From Microbacteriaceae bacterium PS02070 (GTDB lineage Bacteria > Actinomycetota > Actinomycetes > Actinomycetales > Microbacteriaceae): 64,000 nt of DNA. Positions 63,861-64,000 of this stretch are shown piece by piece. The notes under the pieces are model-generated. The model did no database searches. It worked only from the letters and a program-made list of their open reading frames with translations, and was not told where the DNA came from. Positions within the stretch are counted from its first letter, which is position 1. Every line of letters begins with the position of its first letter. The position numbers were made by a program, and so were the translations under genes. The stretch lies in NCBI GenBank assembly GCA_029959865.1, contig JASCPE010000004.1, forward strand, positions 124,001 through 188,000. The letters are read 5' to 3'.

Positions 63861-64000
63861 ACACTCACACCCCGCCCCCAGCCGCGCAGACACTCGCGCC
63901 GCTGGGGGCGGGGTTTCGTCGTCTGTGGGTGGCTGCCTCGTTCAGCAATCTCGCGGATGGCCTGGGGCGGACAGCTGTCCCCCTCATCGCGACCACACTC
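63857..64000 (+). CDS. MFS transporter, 5' part only (cut by window end)
   Basis: Starts GTG 63857, overlapping the previous stop. The first 48 residues are seen: a polar Pro/Thr-rich N-terminus, then FRRLWVAASFSNLADGLGRT, which is the first helix plus the N-terminal Asp of the major facilitator class, and AVPLIATTL. Similar N-termini occur in enterobactin-exporter-like and multidrug MFS proteins. Third gene of the winged-helix regulator operon, so probably an exporter under its control; specificity cannot be told. Confidence 0.8.
   Translation, partial: MNTHTPPPAAQTLAPLGAGFRRLWVAASFSNLADGLGRTAVPLIATTL

Overview
This is 64 kb of high-GC chromosome from an actinobacterium, most likely family Microbacteriaceae (Microbacterium-like). 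The evidence is the gene set and order (xerC / M23 / rpsB-tsf-pyrH-frr-cdsA; gatCAB; clpP1-clpP2-clpX), frequent GTG starts, TANNNT -10 boxes placed 6-7 nt before start codons, the GlgE glycogen route, the coproporphyrin haem pathway (CpfC plus ChdC) and a Micrococcales-type LigA. This assignment is read from the sequence and was not searched. I see no phage, insertion sequence, integron or CRISPR array; this is essentially core chromosome.

Layout. 1-2410: cut-off BCCT compatible-solute transporter and a GNAT acetyltransferase, both leftward. 2631-10989: XerC, a degenerate secreted M23 protein, then the translation/division block rpsB, tsf, pyrH, frr, cdsA and a DivIVA-domain protein, followed by a secreted transglycosylase-like protein, a zinc-ribbon protein and an alpha/beta hydrolase. 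10994-15042: AI-2E-type permease, a large three-helix envelope protein with an internal lipobox, and a thioredoxin/TPR protein. 15056-21382: leftward glgX-glgE-glgB (glycogen metabolism). 21436-29443: cysteine desulfurase, mnmA, ligA, gatCAB. 29533-33431: GntR repressor divergent from the haem genes cpfC-chdC, then dinB. 33473-36854: GerW-like protein, P-loop kinase-like protein, leftward metallopeptidase-clpS-DUF2017 unit, tRNA-His, orn, tRNA-Arg, small conserved protein. 36837-46125: divergent yczE/mocR pair, msrA, an ssb paralogue, lipoprotein, ettA and two hotdog thioesterases, an unknown protein, truncated haemoglobin, MscS channel. 46226-55371: pepN, arsR-sulP, rpiB-nei-amidohydrolase, dps, gamma-carbonic anhydrase, and a 53-residue membrane protein. 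55440-60815: divergent tRNA-Gly/tRNA-Pro, tig, clpP1, clpP2, an unknown gene and clpX. 60867-64000: M3 peptidase, and a winged-helix regulator starting an operon that runs into an MFS transporter cut by the window edge.

Functional themes. Protein quality control is concentrated here: tig, clpP1P2, clpX, clpS, pepN and the M3 peptidase. Sulfur supplied by the cysteine desulfurase probably feeds MnmA tRNA thiolation next door, and GatCAB plus four tRNAs add to a translation theme. CpfC and ChdC are consecutive haem-synthesis enzymes, apparently under one GntR regulator.

The most noteworthy signals are regulatory and architectural rather than a new defence or mobile system: twin identical palindromes between gntR and cpfC; three TGCAAA repeats at an exact 14-bp period before the last regulator; identical TAGACT boxes 6 nt before three successive operons; an inverted repeat built from two back-to-back tRNA promoters; an internal lipoprotein signal in a 617-residue protein; a histone-H1-like Lys/Ala/Pro tail on trigger factor; and an M23 protein lacking two active-site histidines. 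I did not find a clearly new multi-gene system.
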